Below, in pieces: positions 46,756 to 57,349 of a stretch of 64,000 bases of DNA. The stretch spans positions 341,904 to 405,903 of the forward strand of contig UESW01004828.1 in assembly GCA_900491605.1 (NCBI GenBank), in the 5' to 3' direction. The notes under the pieces were generated by a model. That model had not been told where the DNA came from. It did no database searches and saw only the letters and a list, made by a program, of their open reading frames with translations. Within the stretch, counting starts at the first letter, position 1; every line of letters starts with the position of its first letter. The DNA is from Calamus simplicifolius. Taxonomy: Eukaryota > Streptophyta > Magnoliopsida > Arecales > Arecaceae. A program made the position numbers and the translations under genes.

Positions 46756-47530
46756 ATGAAAAAGTAAAAGAGAGTGCAGTTCTCAGTTAGCATAGTTAGG
46801 AGTGCAGAATCCCTAGAGCTAGTACCCATAGATGTCTGGGGGTCGGCCCCAGTTTCTACATGAAATGGAACCAGATACTTTTTGACCCTAATAGATGATT
46901 TATCAAGGAAGCTGTGATCTACTTTATGAAGGAGAAATCAGATGTCTTCACCAAGTTCAAATCTGGAAGGCTGAGGTAGAAAAGGAGTAGGGAAGGAGTG
47001 TGAAGTGTCTAAGGTCAAATAATGGTAGGAAATACACCAGTAGGGAGTTGTAGAGTTTTTGTGAGCAATAAGGCATCAAAAGGCACTTTTCAGTGATAAA
47101 AACTCCTCAACAAAATAGGGTGGCTGAGAGGATGAACAAAACACTGTTGGAAAAAGCAAGATGCTTGAGGCTACAGGCAGGGCTTCCAAAGTTTTTCTGG
47201 GTTAACGCAGTAGATGCAGCAAGCTACTTGGTCAATCGGTCATCATACACCAGGTTGGATAGGGGCATTTCAAAGGAGTGTGCCTGGAGGGAAGATAAGC
47301 TTGGACTATCTAAAGGTGTTTGGATGCACAATAGATGTGCATGTTGGTGCTAGGGAGCGGAGCAAGCTGGACGCCAAGCCAAAGAATATGGTGTTTCTAG
47401 GATTTCCGCATGGAATCAAGGGGTATCGACTATGGAACCCTTCGAAGAAAAAGGTTATCATTTGCAGGGATGTAACCTTCGATGAGAGCTCGATCCTTCA
47501 AATAAGAGATGGCAGAGAAGCATAGCATGA
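46756..47530 (+). pseudogene. C5 integrase
   Basis: Fragments in several frames: DVWGSAPVST, LIDDLSRKL, TPQQNRVAERMNKTLLEKAR (47099-47160) and KNMVFLGFPHGIKGYRLWNP near 47385. The GTGTTTGGATGC stretch near 47318 keeps the T that C4 lacks. Stops and frameshifts are frequent. Confidence 0.85.
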
Positions 47531-47589
47531 GCCATAGAAAGTACAATAAGGCAGTACTAGTCAGATGACCTTCTACATAATTGTGCTAT

Positions 47590-48580
47590 TTGCTAGTAAA
47601 CCAGAATGATTTGAGATTCAGGTAGAGATGACTGATAGAGAAGACAGAAGCTAAAAAGTTCAGCAGGATGCAGCTGGGCAGCGGACTGATACTGGGATCG
47701 CACTGCATAGGCCCAGAAGGAACATTTGACTATCAGTTCGATATGGCTTCGAAGATTCAATGTCATATGCTCTGGTAACAATGAATGAAAACCTCTACAC
47801 CTATGAGGAAGCTGTAGAGAGTCAGGATAGGGATAGGTAGGTTCAGGCTATGGTAGAGGAGATGCAGTCTCTTCATAAGAATGGCATATGGTTTTGATCC
47901 AGTTGCCACAAGAGAAGAACCCATTGGTTGCAAATAGGTTTATCAGTATAAAAAAGGGCCTTCAGAGCAAGGGGGTATCAGAATAAGGTAAGACTAATGG
48001 CCAAAGGATACTCTCAGAAGGAAGGAATCGAATACAGTGAGGTATTTTCTCTAGTTGTTAGGCACACTTCCATCAGATTATTGCTTAGTATTGTAGCAGC
48101 TCAAGACTTAGAGCTTAAGCAGATGGATGTGAAGATAGCATTCCTTTTCTACACTTGGAGGAGAGCATCTACATGGAGCATCCATCAGGGTTCAAAGAAC
48201 CAGGATCAGATGGGAAGGTTTGTTTGCTGAAGAAATCTTTGTATGGGCTGAAGCAGTTGCCGAAGCAGTGGTATAAGAGATTTGATACTTATGTTTGGAG
48301 CATTGGACTTTTCAGATGACATGCTGATAGCATCCAAGAGTAAAAAGGTTATACAGGAACTGAGGGCAGCTTTGTTTCAAGAGTTTGAGATCAAGGATTT
48401 AGGGCCTACCAGGAAGATCCTAGGGATGGATATCATCAGTGATAAACCCAAGGGTGTTCTACATTTATCTCAGGATGGCTACATTTATCAAGAGCGATTT
48501 GGGATGAAGGATGCCAAACCAACGATACTACCTTTGGCGGCTCACTTTTCTTTATCGAAGACCATATTGCCATAGACTGA
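47590..48580 (+). pseudogene. C5 reverse transcriptase with a 74-nt deletion
   Basis: AKGYSQKEGIEYSEVFSLVV and QMDVKIAFLF are legible near 47997-48150, and LYGLKQLPKQWYKRFDTYVW near 48240-48300. Compared with C4, 74 nt are missing at 48314-48317, removing the segment up to and including YV of the YVDD catalytic motif and shifting the frame. SDDMLIASKSKK continues in the new frame. Confidence 0.87.
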
Positions 48581-48596
48581 GGTGAAGGCTTAGGAA

Positions 48597-49315
48597 ATGG
48601 AGGTCCTGTATGCTTCTAGTGTTGGTAGCCTTATGAATGCAGTGATATATTGCAGGCCAGACAGCCCATGCAATGAGTCAGGTGAGCAGGTTATGGCACA
48701 ACCTAATAGGGAGCAATGGCGAGCACTGAACGGGATCTTCAGGTACTTGATGAAAACAGTTGGAGTTAGCATTTGTTATGGACAACAGAAAGGTGCTGAG
48801 AGATCCAACTTGTCTAAGGAGTCTCATGGGCAATTATATGGGTATGTGGATGCAAACTTTAGTGGAGATGTGGACACCAAGAGATCTACAATAGGCTTTG
48901 TATTCAACCTATTTGGTGGTCCAATCTAGTGAAGATCATATTTGCAACCCATCACGGCTTTATCTACCATGGAAGCAGAGTACATAGGCATTACAGAGGC
49001 AGTGAAGGAATCTCTATGGCTAAAGGGCTTGATGCTAGAGATGGGCCTTGCTCAAAGGATTGTCAGGGTGCATAGTGATAGCTAGAGTGTTCTAATGCTT
49101 GCGCAGAATACAGTCTATCATGCCAGGATGAAGCACATTAACATCAGATATCGTAAGATCAGAGAGCTGGTAGAAGAAGGTAAGGTGAAGCTGGTGAATG
49201 TACATACCAAAGAGAACCCAGCAGATGCACTGACCAAGATTCTTCCATAGGACAACTTCCATAAGTGTGTTTCGTTGATACAAATAATGGACACGGCAGA
49301 TGTGCTGAGGCCTTG
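48597..49315 (+). pseudogene. C5 RNase H
   Basis: Open from MEVLYASSVGSLMNAVIYCR to FNLFGGPI, then broken by TAG and TGA where C4 has VSWRS. STMEAEYIGITEAVKE, HSDS and HTKENPADALTKI remain legible to the end near 49315. YVDANFSGDVDTKRST replaces the D-ADF block with Asn for the second Asp. Confidence 0.87.
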
Positions 49316-49333
49316 AAGCACCAAGGTGAAGAT
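49316..49333 (+). promoter_or_regulatory. C5 polypurine tract
   Basis: CACCAAGGTGAAGAT directly before the 3' LTR, matching the C4 tract with one change. Confidence 0.7.
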
Positions 49334-50102
49334 TATTGGGCCTGATGTGGCTCTATGAAGGCCTATATTGGGTTAACTTATATTGGACTGGGTATGGATC
49401 CAAGGGTTAAGATTAAATCAAATCATGGGTATACACAGGCTTGGGGTTATTTTAATCTTATTGGATTAATTCATAGGAGCTTTTGTTGAGTCTAAGCCAA
49501 GCCCATTTGGCCAAGTATTTAAACCCTGGTTTCTAGGATTTGGCCAAGTATTTAAACCCTGGTTTTTAGGGTTTGTGGAATGGAAAACAGATTCTTTTCT
49601 CCCAAAATAATTTCTCCCTTATTACAGCTGACTCCTCCCTACTCTCTCTATTCTCCGTTGTGTTCCAGCACCAACACAATGCTCGCATGTGGGGATTCCA
49701 TCGCGTGGAGGAGAACGCCAACAAATGGGACTTTGCTCTAGGTGCATGGAGGAGAACACCAACCCGTTCGCTTCATGGAGCGATCTAGCAAACATGAAGA
49801 TCCGAAGTAGATGATGAGCCCTTGCGTGATGTGAAGATCCGCGGCATCGTAGGATCCAGCAAACAAAGGGAAGAAGCCTTACGTGGGGGATCGGAGATCC
49901 AGGGAAGAAGCCTCGCATGGGAAATTAGAGAGCACAAAAAGAGAAAATAAAAATCAAAGAAAATTGCAGTGAGCATTGTTCGAACATGCAACCTCGAAGA
50001 GAGGGTGCGAATGCGTTATCGCTGTGTTACTCTGATCATCAACAAGAATAGGTGAAATCCCAGGATATTTTTCCAACAACGGGATCCCACCACTCTTCAA
50101 CA
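49334..50102 (+). repeat. C5 3' LTR
   Basis: 769 bp from TATTGGGCC (TGTTGGGCC in relatives) to CTTCAACA. It matches S1 over its length and C4 only over its first part. A 33-bp tandem duplication at 49506-49571 doubles the TATTTAAACCC promoter-like block. Near its 3' end it has an antisense tRNA-like unit. Confidence 0.85.
49945..50035 (-). other. tRNA-like pol III unit, antisense inside the C5 3' LTR
   Basis: Minus strand: A-box-like TAACACAGCGA (50019-50029), B box TGTTCGAACA (49977-49986), then TTTTC about 16 bases on and a longer T-run further along. The body CGCACCCTC-CGAGGTTGCA is typical of plant tRNA-derived SINE heads. The A-box half also survives in the C5 5' LTR remnant near 43925-43967. 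Confidence 0.5.
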
Positions 50103-50156
50103 CTCATGCACAAAGAAAGTTTTATCGATTGATCCTACTTTTATTAAGACTATTTG

Positions 50157-50746
50157 TGTTGAAAAAAGTTTTTTAAAAAAGGGAACGCCCGTGAGTGAAA
50201 CGCTCGTAGATGTTCACTGATGCAATGGAAACGTTGCATGAACATTGAAAGACCAATGTTCATCAACGTCCAGAAATGGCCCAAACAATTCATTTTGTAA
50301 GCCATTTCTGACGTGATTTGGGGCTAACGGCTATCAGGCCTTTAAGGCCATTATGGGCCGAGCCATTGGAACTTAAGCCTATAAATAGGCTTAAGGATTC
50401 AGATTGATGGAGAGATCAATCAAAATATTCTTTTTTTTATTATATTATTTTTTTTGTTATTTGTTGGGCATCTAAAGGTAATCATTAGGTTTGCACTTTC
50501 AAGCAATCGTGCTCGTGGTAGGAGGATCGGATTGAGCTGGATCGTTACACCTAGGGGATAGATCGCAAACAACCTGCACGAAAGGGCAAAAATCTGATCC
50601 TTAGGGCAATGTCTAACATGCCTCGGTCCTGGTTTGATTTATATCTTCTTTTATTTTTTACTTTATTTATGTATTTAAATTTCTATAATATATTTCTAGC
50701 AATTTCTAGAAAGAATTTTCTTTCAAAGATAAAAAATTTTCTAACA
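50157..50746 (+). repeat. C6 left LTR
   Basis: Contains the TATA-like CCTATAAATAGGC near 50380 and a hairpin GAACATTG ... CAATGTTC at 50240-50261. Ends CTAACA. Confidence 0.8.
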
Positions 50747-51023
50747 ACTAAGGATCATATTTTCCTTTTTTATAAATTGCTAGATTTTTTTTATTATAAG
50801 TTATTAAAAAAATTATTCTTTTGAGTATGCATATTTGTATGAATATATAATGTACATTCATAGATATATACATATGCATACTAGATAGACATATATACCT
50901 GTATCGACACATATATTCATAGATATATATTCAAGCAAAAGAATCCTTATGTAATTATATATGAATGTATTATTCATGTGGAGACGCGGGTAGATACATG
51001 CATAATTATTTTTTCAGTGCATG

Positions 51024-51086
<63 letters not shown>

Positions 51087-52963
51087 ACTTGCCTAGAAAT
51101 GACAAATAAGCTCCTCTTAATCACCAGTTGCTATACATTCTAATCATGAATTTTTGGATCAAAAATATTGCTAATGACTCCAAAGCATCAAGAATCTCTT
51201 TTGGTTGAAGAACATCTTGTTTCATTCCATTTCAAGTCAGGAGATACATTTTTGGAATCCTTCTTTGGTGAATGTTGTGCAACCATGACTGCACAAAGTT
51301 TAGATATTTAAGTCGATCATGTGACTTTCCTTTAGGCATAACATTACTGCTTTCTGCAATAATTCACTAAATATCTGATGCTATCTTGTTCATTAAATGA
51401 GACCAATCTTACTGTTGCCAAAATTAGATCCCTTATTGCAAGATCTAATGGAGCATATCCAGTGGTATTTATGTTTGTATCATTGAGATTTAGACATCCA
51501 GGCTATGAAGCGTTTTAGTCATCGACGGCTTCAATGCAATACAGTTTAGAAAAGCAGATCTATAGCTTTTCTGTCTTTTAAAATTTGAGACAATGGTTTA
51601 AGATCTAAAAAGAGAGAAAAAAAAGTGCAGGTGTCTTTTTAATGCTTATCTTAAGTTTTGTAAGTGAACCTAAAATAATTTTTATTAGCATAAAATTGGG
51701 ATGGTAGTAGCATGTATGCTTCTGTCAGCAGAATGTAGTCTTTCTTACCATACAGCTACAAAACTTAAAAATTTCTATGATATACATATGTATATATAGG
51801 TATTATATATATTATATGTGTGTACATACATGAATGCACTTGTACACATGATATATGCTTGTATGTAGATATATTTTTATATCATTTTATTATTTAACTT
51901 TCAAGTGCAACTACTAGCATATATTTACATTCTTACATAAATGCAAAAGTTTTCTATTCTAGATAAGTATTTCCTAGTATAGTGGTTAATATTTAATATC
52001 TCCTAGACAAAAGTGACAACATTTGGCAAATATGTATTGCTTACCTACTATTGTGAATCTTTTATGTTATGAAATGGCAAAGAATGGATGAACTTGGATG
52101 CTGTGACAAGATATGTCATATAAATGTTCTATTTTGAGTTTCTTGAAATCTATTGCCATGAGATTTAATAAAATTTTTAATAATTTACTAAATAATCTCA
52201 TGACTGTTGAAATATCCAACTTATTGTTTATCTTGTATTTGGATATTCAATTCTAATATATCTTTGTCTAATTCTCTTATTTGAGGTCTAGTCCAAAAAT
52301 AATATTATCTCCTTAGATTTAAGAAAAATTTGGTAGATAAATCAATTAACCAAGGAATTATCTAGGAGTGGAGTCCTAGATTCATCGAGGGGGATAGGGC
52401 TTAAGCCCATTATTTGGTCACCAGCAATGGATACCCAACCTCTATGATTGAAGATCCCATGAATGAGGTTCAATGTAGTAGAAATGAAGCTGATTGAGTG
52501 ATTGTATTAGAGCACAAATTTTTGAAAAAATTTCATCCCATCCTTATGATGAGTGCTCTTGTAAAGTGATAAAGTAAATTTATGTAAGATTGAGTCATAC
52601 TCTTAATGGATCCGAGATAAGTTATCTATAGGGTATTGTCACAAATACCCTTGGAGGATTCATCTATATGAGAATCGTCATATTAGGCCGTGACTAAAGT
52701 TTGGGCTAACCTTAAAGAATTCTTATAAAAAATCAAGGTACTAAGCGCAAGGCCTTTAATATGTGCTGACCGCTTAAACCCAATTGATGTGTGTGATTAG
52801 TAAAAGTCTGAGTCAAATGACTTAGTTTAAGGTCGAATCCACTATGATTTCTTCAGGTGTATACAATCAACACTAAGTGAGGTTCAAATCCACAGAACAC
52901 CTCACCCATTGTGTAGTATAAGATGCACTAATTTTTTTTTAAAAAAAAACTTTTGTGGGGGAT
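50747..52963 (+). other. C6 interior
   Basis: The first 1.5 kb is very AT-rich and includes a (TA)n tract at about 51025-51083. From about 52300 the sequence is less biased and resembles an untranslated 3' region, but I recognise no protein. It ends in a T/A run and the polypurine tract. Confidence 0.5.
51025..51083. repeat. (TA)n microsatellite
   Basis: About 29 uninterrupted TA units. Confidence 0.95.
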
Positions 52964-53562
52964 TATTGAAAAAAGTTTTAAAAAAAGGGAATGCCCACGA
53001 GCGAAACGCTTGCGGACGTTCACTAACGCAACGGAAACGTTGCATGAACGTTGGAGGGCCAACGTTCATCAACGTCCAAAAATGGCCCAAACAATTCGTT
53101 TTGTAAATCATTTCTGACCTGATTTGGGGCTAACGGCTATCAAGCCTTTAAGGTCATTATGGGCTGAGCCGTTGGAGCTTTTATGGGCTAAGCCTATAAA
53201 TAGGCTCAAAAATTTAGATTGAGGGAGAGATCAATCAAAATATTTTTTTATTATTATTTTATTTTTGTTGTTATTTATTGGGCATCTGAAGGTAATCATT
53301 GGGTTTGCACTTTCCCGCGATCGTTTTCATGGTAGGAGGATCGAGTCGAGCCGAGTCGTTGTACCTTGGGGATAGATCGCCAACAACCTGCACCAAAGGA
53401 TGAAAATATGATTCTTAGGACAGTGTCTAACACGCTTCGGTCCTGGTTTGATTCATATCTTCTTTTATTTTTTACTTTATTTATGTATTTAAAATTTTAT
53501 AATATATTTCTAGCAACTTCTAGAAAGAATTTTCTTCCAAAGATCAAACATATTTTCTAACA
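52964..53562 (+). repeat. C6 right LTR
   Basis: Matches the left LTR along its length with clear divergence. TATA-like CCTATAAATAGGC near 53200; the hairpin here is GAACGTTGG ... CCAACGTTC (53046-53067). Confidence 0.8.
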
Positions 53563-53871
53563 GTTTGTGCCTTGTCAATCAATTTATCCATCATAGGTGG
53601 TGCTAGACATTGCTTACAATCTTTGGAAACGGAGTGAAAAAGACAAAGGAAAACAATAAGGAATAAGAATCCGTTTTATATTTGGAAAAGTTTTAAAATG
53701 TTGTGTATTGTACCTCAATTAACTACTCAAGCGATTCTAAATAGTTTTTAGAAACATGTTTGTAGCTAGTTTGGAAAACAAGTTTTTGCTGAAGATTGTA
53801 AAGCATCTGCATCTATGATATATGTAGAAAAAAATAAATTTTGCTACCAAATGAGGTACATTTTTTGCCCC

Positions 53872-53910
<39 letters not shown>

Positions 53911-56845
53911 GTTGGTAAATTTCTTAGGTAACGTTTCAATCCATGATACAAATTAAATAGTAGTTGACACACGATATTACGAAGAAATAAAATCATGTGA
54001 AGGGAACAAGGAATGACCTGAACTTCCCATCAGAAAAGAATATTCACGACGTCTATAAAGGAAGAAAGAAGAATAAAAGAAGAGAACGGTGTTAAATTTC
54101 TTGCACTCTACTATCTAATTTCAAACTCCCCACATTCCTTTCAAGAGTATGAAACCTTACCAAACCTTCTTAACATGCATTGAATAATGGATCAAGAAGA
54201 AGTTAGCTGTCCTGGATTGTTTGACCAACCTTGAATAAAAAAGGGCTTAATAGATTTTAGTCTTGATACAAGGAAACAGGACTTATCGTGAACAGTCCAG
54301 AACCAATAATAAACACACAAACAAAAATAATCCATGTCCATGACACATACAATGAGCAAAGTATTGCAGGATGCTTTCTTGCATTTCTTTCAAATTTGCT
54401 CTTTGATCTGCTTCAACGCTTGTTGATAGAGTGCTTGGTAGCGTGAGGGCTTGCAAACATAACTCTCAAGAAAATATACATAGAAAACAACTGGTCGATA
54501 TGTTTGATTTCATATGTTCCAAGGAAAGGGTGGGGATCTCATTGAAGATAATGAGCCAAATGAATAAATATAGAAGCAATATGTAGTACCCAAATCATTG
54601 CTTGCAACAGCTTAGCAGAGACTAAACAGGACTCAGAATATTACCAAATTATTGGAAATTGGCAGGGTTACACTTCTAAGCAACCTATGATCAAATTTGA
54701 TACGAAATGTGAGGGGAACCGTACGAAATAATAGATCAACATGTTGCATCTAGTACAATAAACATTGGCAACTATGATTGGGAGGCCAAGAACAATTTGA
54801 CAACGGGTTATGATACCTAACTTGACTTCCATTTGCAGTTGATTAGTCATCACACCACCATCAGGTTTGGTGAATGCACAACAAACAAACACAAAGGCAA
54901 GGAATAGAGAAAAGGAGAGTGGGTTGGTGAATCCTTTTCAAAGCTTTTGTTTATACACTGAATGATGGGGACCCAACTAAAGGTTTAGATAACTAGTAAA
55001 CAAAGAAATCATCATCAACACACCACAAATAAAGTAAGACTTTGTTCATCTTTCCAATCATGTGGAAACAAGAAATGGAACAGCTGGTAAAGAATAGTAC
55101 TTGTTGGCATGACATCAGTGAATGAAGAGAACTTGTTGCTAGCTAGACTCAAATCTGGGACCAACCAATATATGTACTCTAATGTCAAGGTGAAAGCTTG
55201 GACCAAGCACTTGACCAAACTCATGGGACCCCTTGTGTAACACCTCTTTTTCTTGTTAGCCCAAGTATAATGACATCATGAAAGATGGGGGTTGCAAAGG
55301 AATTGTTTGCTTACAATTGGACTTTCCTGAGCAATTCACAACAAGCAAAAGCTTAGTAAAACAAGGCAAAGAACTAACAGCAGATCTTTCCTTATCTTTT
55401 GACTAAATGAGGATTTGAAAGCTAACTTAACTCTTTAAGAGCTATTAGCCAGATGTTTGTGGAACAAGGAACAATGATCAAGAGAGTTGAAATTATTGTT
55501 TCCATCAAGTGGGAGGAATGTCAGCACAAAGTAAGGGAACATGCTAAAGCTAAAGCTAAAGCATAAAAGCTGAAAGGGGCAGAGAACTCAAAAGTAAATT
55601 AAAGATGGTTCCCAAAGTGGACAGTCCAGTCATTCTTTAGCTCTAAGCATGAATCTTTCTGAGGAGAAGGCTAGATATGAATTTGGAAGGCTTTTGATTT
55701 TCTTTCACCTATTGTTGTTATTTTTGTTTCTCTAAAACACAATGGAATATCACATGGCTATTGATTTGGAAGATGGTATCTGTAGACAACTTCTGCTACT
55801 TCTTGTTTTGCTTTTTACTTTTTTGAAAGCATTAAATCTTTGCCAACGAAATCTCTAAAAATTTTAGAGGTAAATTAAAGGACAAGTGGTTTTCATCATA
55901 TATGATGTTCAGTTTAGTTTATCTTTTCCCCTTGAGGTTTTGAAACAAAAATCCAAATACAAAGGATAAACTCAAACTTTTCAATCACAAGCAATAAGTC
56001 AATAACTTGTTTGGCTTAACCAGGCGAAGCAGAAGCGCATGTCAATTGGCTCCAAGGTCAATTCGGTCCATTTTTCCCTAAATTGAGTGAGAGTAGGAAT
56101 TCAATTCAGCTGCACTTGAGGCCAACCAAATGATTTTAACCTCATCTGCAAATATTCTGATATTTTGGCCCTGATGATATGTGTCAAGATCTCGAAGTAT
56201 CTTTGCTCTTTCAGAGAATTCGCAACTTAGCCACCGCCGCTGCGACTACCTCTCTCTCACGTGAGATTCTAAATCTAATTAGAAAAAAAAAAATTTACAT
56301 CAACAAAAATTAAAGTACTTAATCGTCGATTAACTTTCATTCGAGTCATTAGTCCATATATTTTTTATCCATAAATAAATTAATTAAGCAAGTAAGTAAA
56401 CTAGGAGTGTTACAAATAATATCAAAGATCTGAGCGTACGAAAGTTGATGGGCATAACAAAAAAAGAACTATTCAAAATTCATTTGGAGCATTACAAATG
56501 ATATCAGAACCAATCTAAATATACGGAAGTTGTTAAGCATAAGAAAAAAAGCTAGCCATGACACGATAGTAGAGTTTCCACCATGTCGTAGAGCCACTCT
56601 TGCATGGAATAAATTTTGACTAGCTTGTGGCGTACGCTTAGGATAGATTCTAACTAATATGTGGCATGCAAAAAAAAAAATCACATTATAAAGAAGATTG
56701 TAACACCGAAAATAATCATATATCGGATAAAAAAAAAGTTTAAAGTGTTAAAACTCAAGTTTATCTGCTACCAATTAACTTTTATAAATTTTGATTCACT
56801 AATAAGTTAATCAAAGAAGCAAATAAATTTCGTATTACACGGGAC
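53563..56845. other. Intergenic DNA, no gene seen
   Basis: AT-rich, with short open frames on the minus strand (around 54668-55224 and 56469-56684) that show no domain and have no splice or codon support. Includes the microsatellite listed separately. Confidence 0.35.
53871..53910. repeat. C-run, (CG)n and (AG)n compound microsatellite
   Basis: A short C-run followed by about eight CG units and about eleven AG units. Long CG runs are uncommon in methylated plant DNA and can adopt Z-form. Confidence 0.9.
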
Positions 56846-56905
56846 ATGTAGCTTAGCTGGTATAGACCATCTTATGCGAGGTATGGATCCCTATTTGCCT
56901 AAAAT
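56846..56905 (+). other. Degenerate tRNA-like (SINE-like) sequence
   Basis: GTAGCTTAGCTGGTATAGA resembles an A box/D arm, and GGTATGGATCC about 40 bp on resembles a mutated B box (GGTTCGATCC). It does not fold into a complete tRNA. It could be an old tRNA-derived SINE head. Confidence 0.3.
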
Positions 56906-57143
56906 GTGGTTTGCAATGGTTTATTTTACTAGGCCAAGTGGGCCACAAGAGTTTTGTGGAACATATTATTTATGCATGAATAATGTACTTTCCTTCATAA
57001 CTCTTAATATGTTGTTTAACAATATATTATCGTTATTATACCAGTTAAATTTAATTTCTTTTTATAATAATGAAAACAACAAATCTATTATCCTTTTTGG
57101 ATTACCGATGCACTAGTTTGCCTAAATTCACTTTAGGTCTGTA
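56906..57143. other. Intergenic DNA, no feature seen
   Basis: AT-rich sequence up to the duplication flanking the MITE. Confidence 0.4.
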
Positions 57144-57153
57144 TTATCTCTGG

Positions 57154-57339
57154 GGAAAACGACTTTGTGCACCATCTCAATGCACAAAGTCGCATACCGG
57201 ACGCAACCATAGGCTGCACGCTCATGTAAACACGCATGCCATGGCCCATTAGGCCATGGCGCGCACCGAACGCATGCTGGTACGGCACGCCCTCAGTGCG
57301 CATCTTTGTGCACCGGAGGCAATGCATAAAGACTTTTCC
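57154..57339. mobile_element. M1: 186-bp Mutator-type MITE with a perfect 10-bp duplication
   Basis: Flanked by TTATCTCTGG on both sides (57144-57153 and 57340-57349). The ends GGAAAA/TTTTCC are perfectly inverted and inverted similarity continues for about 45 bp (TTTGTGCAC... blocks). The left arm itself contains the hairpin GACTTTGTGCA ... TGCACAAAGTC. A duplication of 9-11 bp is characteristic of Mutator-like elements. The interior is GC-rich, with no coding capacity. Confidence 0.87.
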
Positions 57340-57349
57340 TTATCTCTGG

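Larger units (their letters stand above)
43925..50102 (+). mobile_element. C5: degenerate Tork-like Ty1/copia, gag split by S4
   Basis: Same family as C4 by protein sequence and as S1 by its LTR. The 5' LTR survives only as its last ~93 bp (43925-44017); then come the PBS, gag (interrupted by S4 at 44743-45960), protease, integrase, RT with a 74-nt deletion, RNase H, polypurine tract and a full 3' LTR (49334-50102). Many TAG and TGA stops from C-to-T-type changes are present. The 5' truncation removes any test of target-site duplication. Confidence 0.88.
50157..53562 (+). mobile_element. C6: LTR pair around apparently non-coding DNA
   Basis: LTRs at 50157-50746 (590 bp) and 52964-53562 (599 bp) begin TGTTGAAAA / TATTGAAAA and end TTTTCTAACA. 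The flanking pentamers ATTTG and GTTTG differ at one base. A polypurine tract (GTGGGGGAT, 52955-52963) precedes the right LTR, but no tRNA-Met PBS follows the left one. The 2.2-kb interior has no gag or pol motif I can find. It may be a non-autonomous element (LARD-like) or one with replaced internal DNA. Confidence 0.75.

Noticed and set aside
54668..55224. Two minus-strand open frames of 74 and 69 residues as small genes
   Set aside because: No recognisable domain, no upstream or downstream exon, and AT-rich codon use like the surrounding intergenic DNA.
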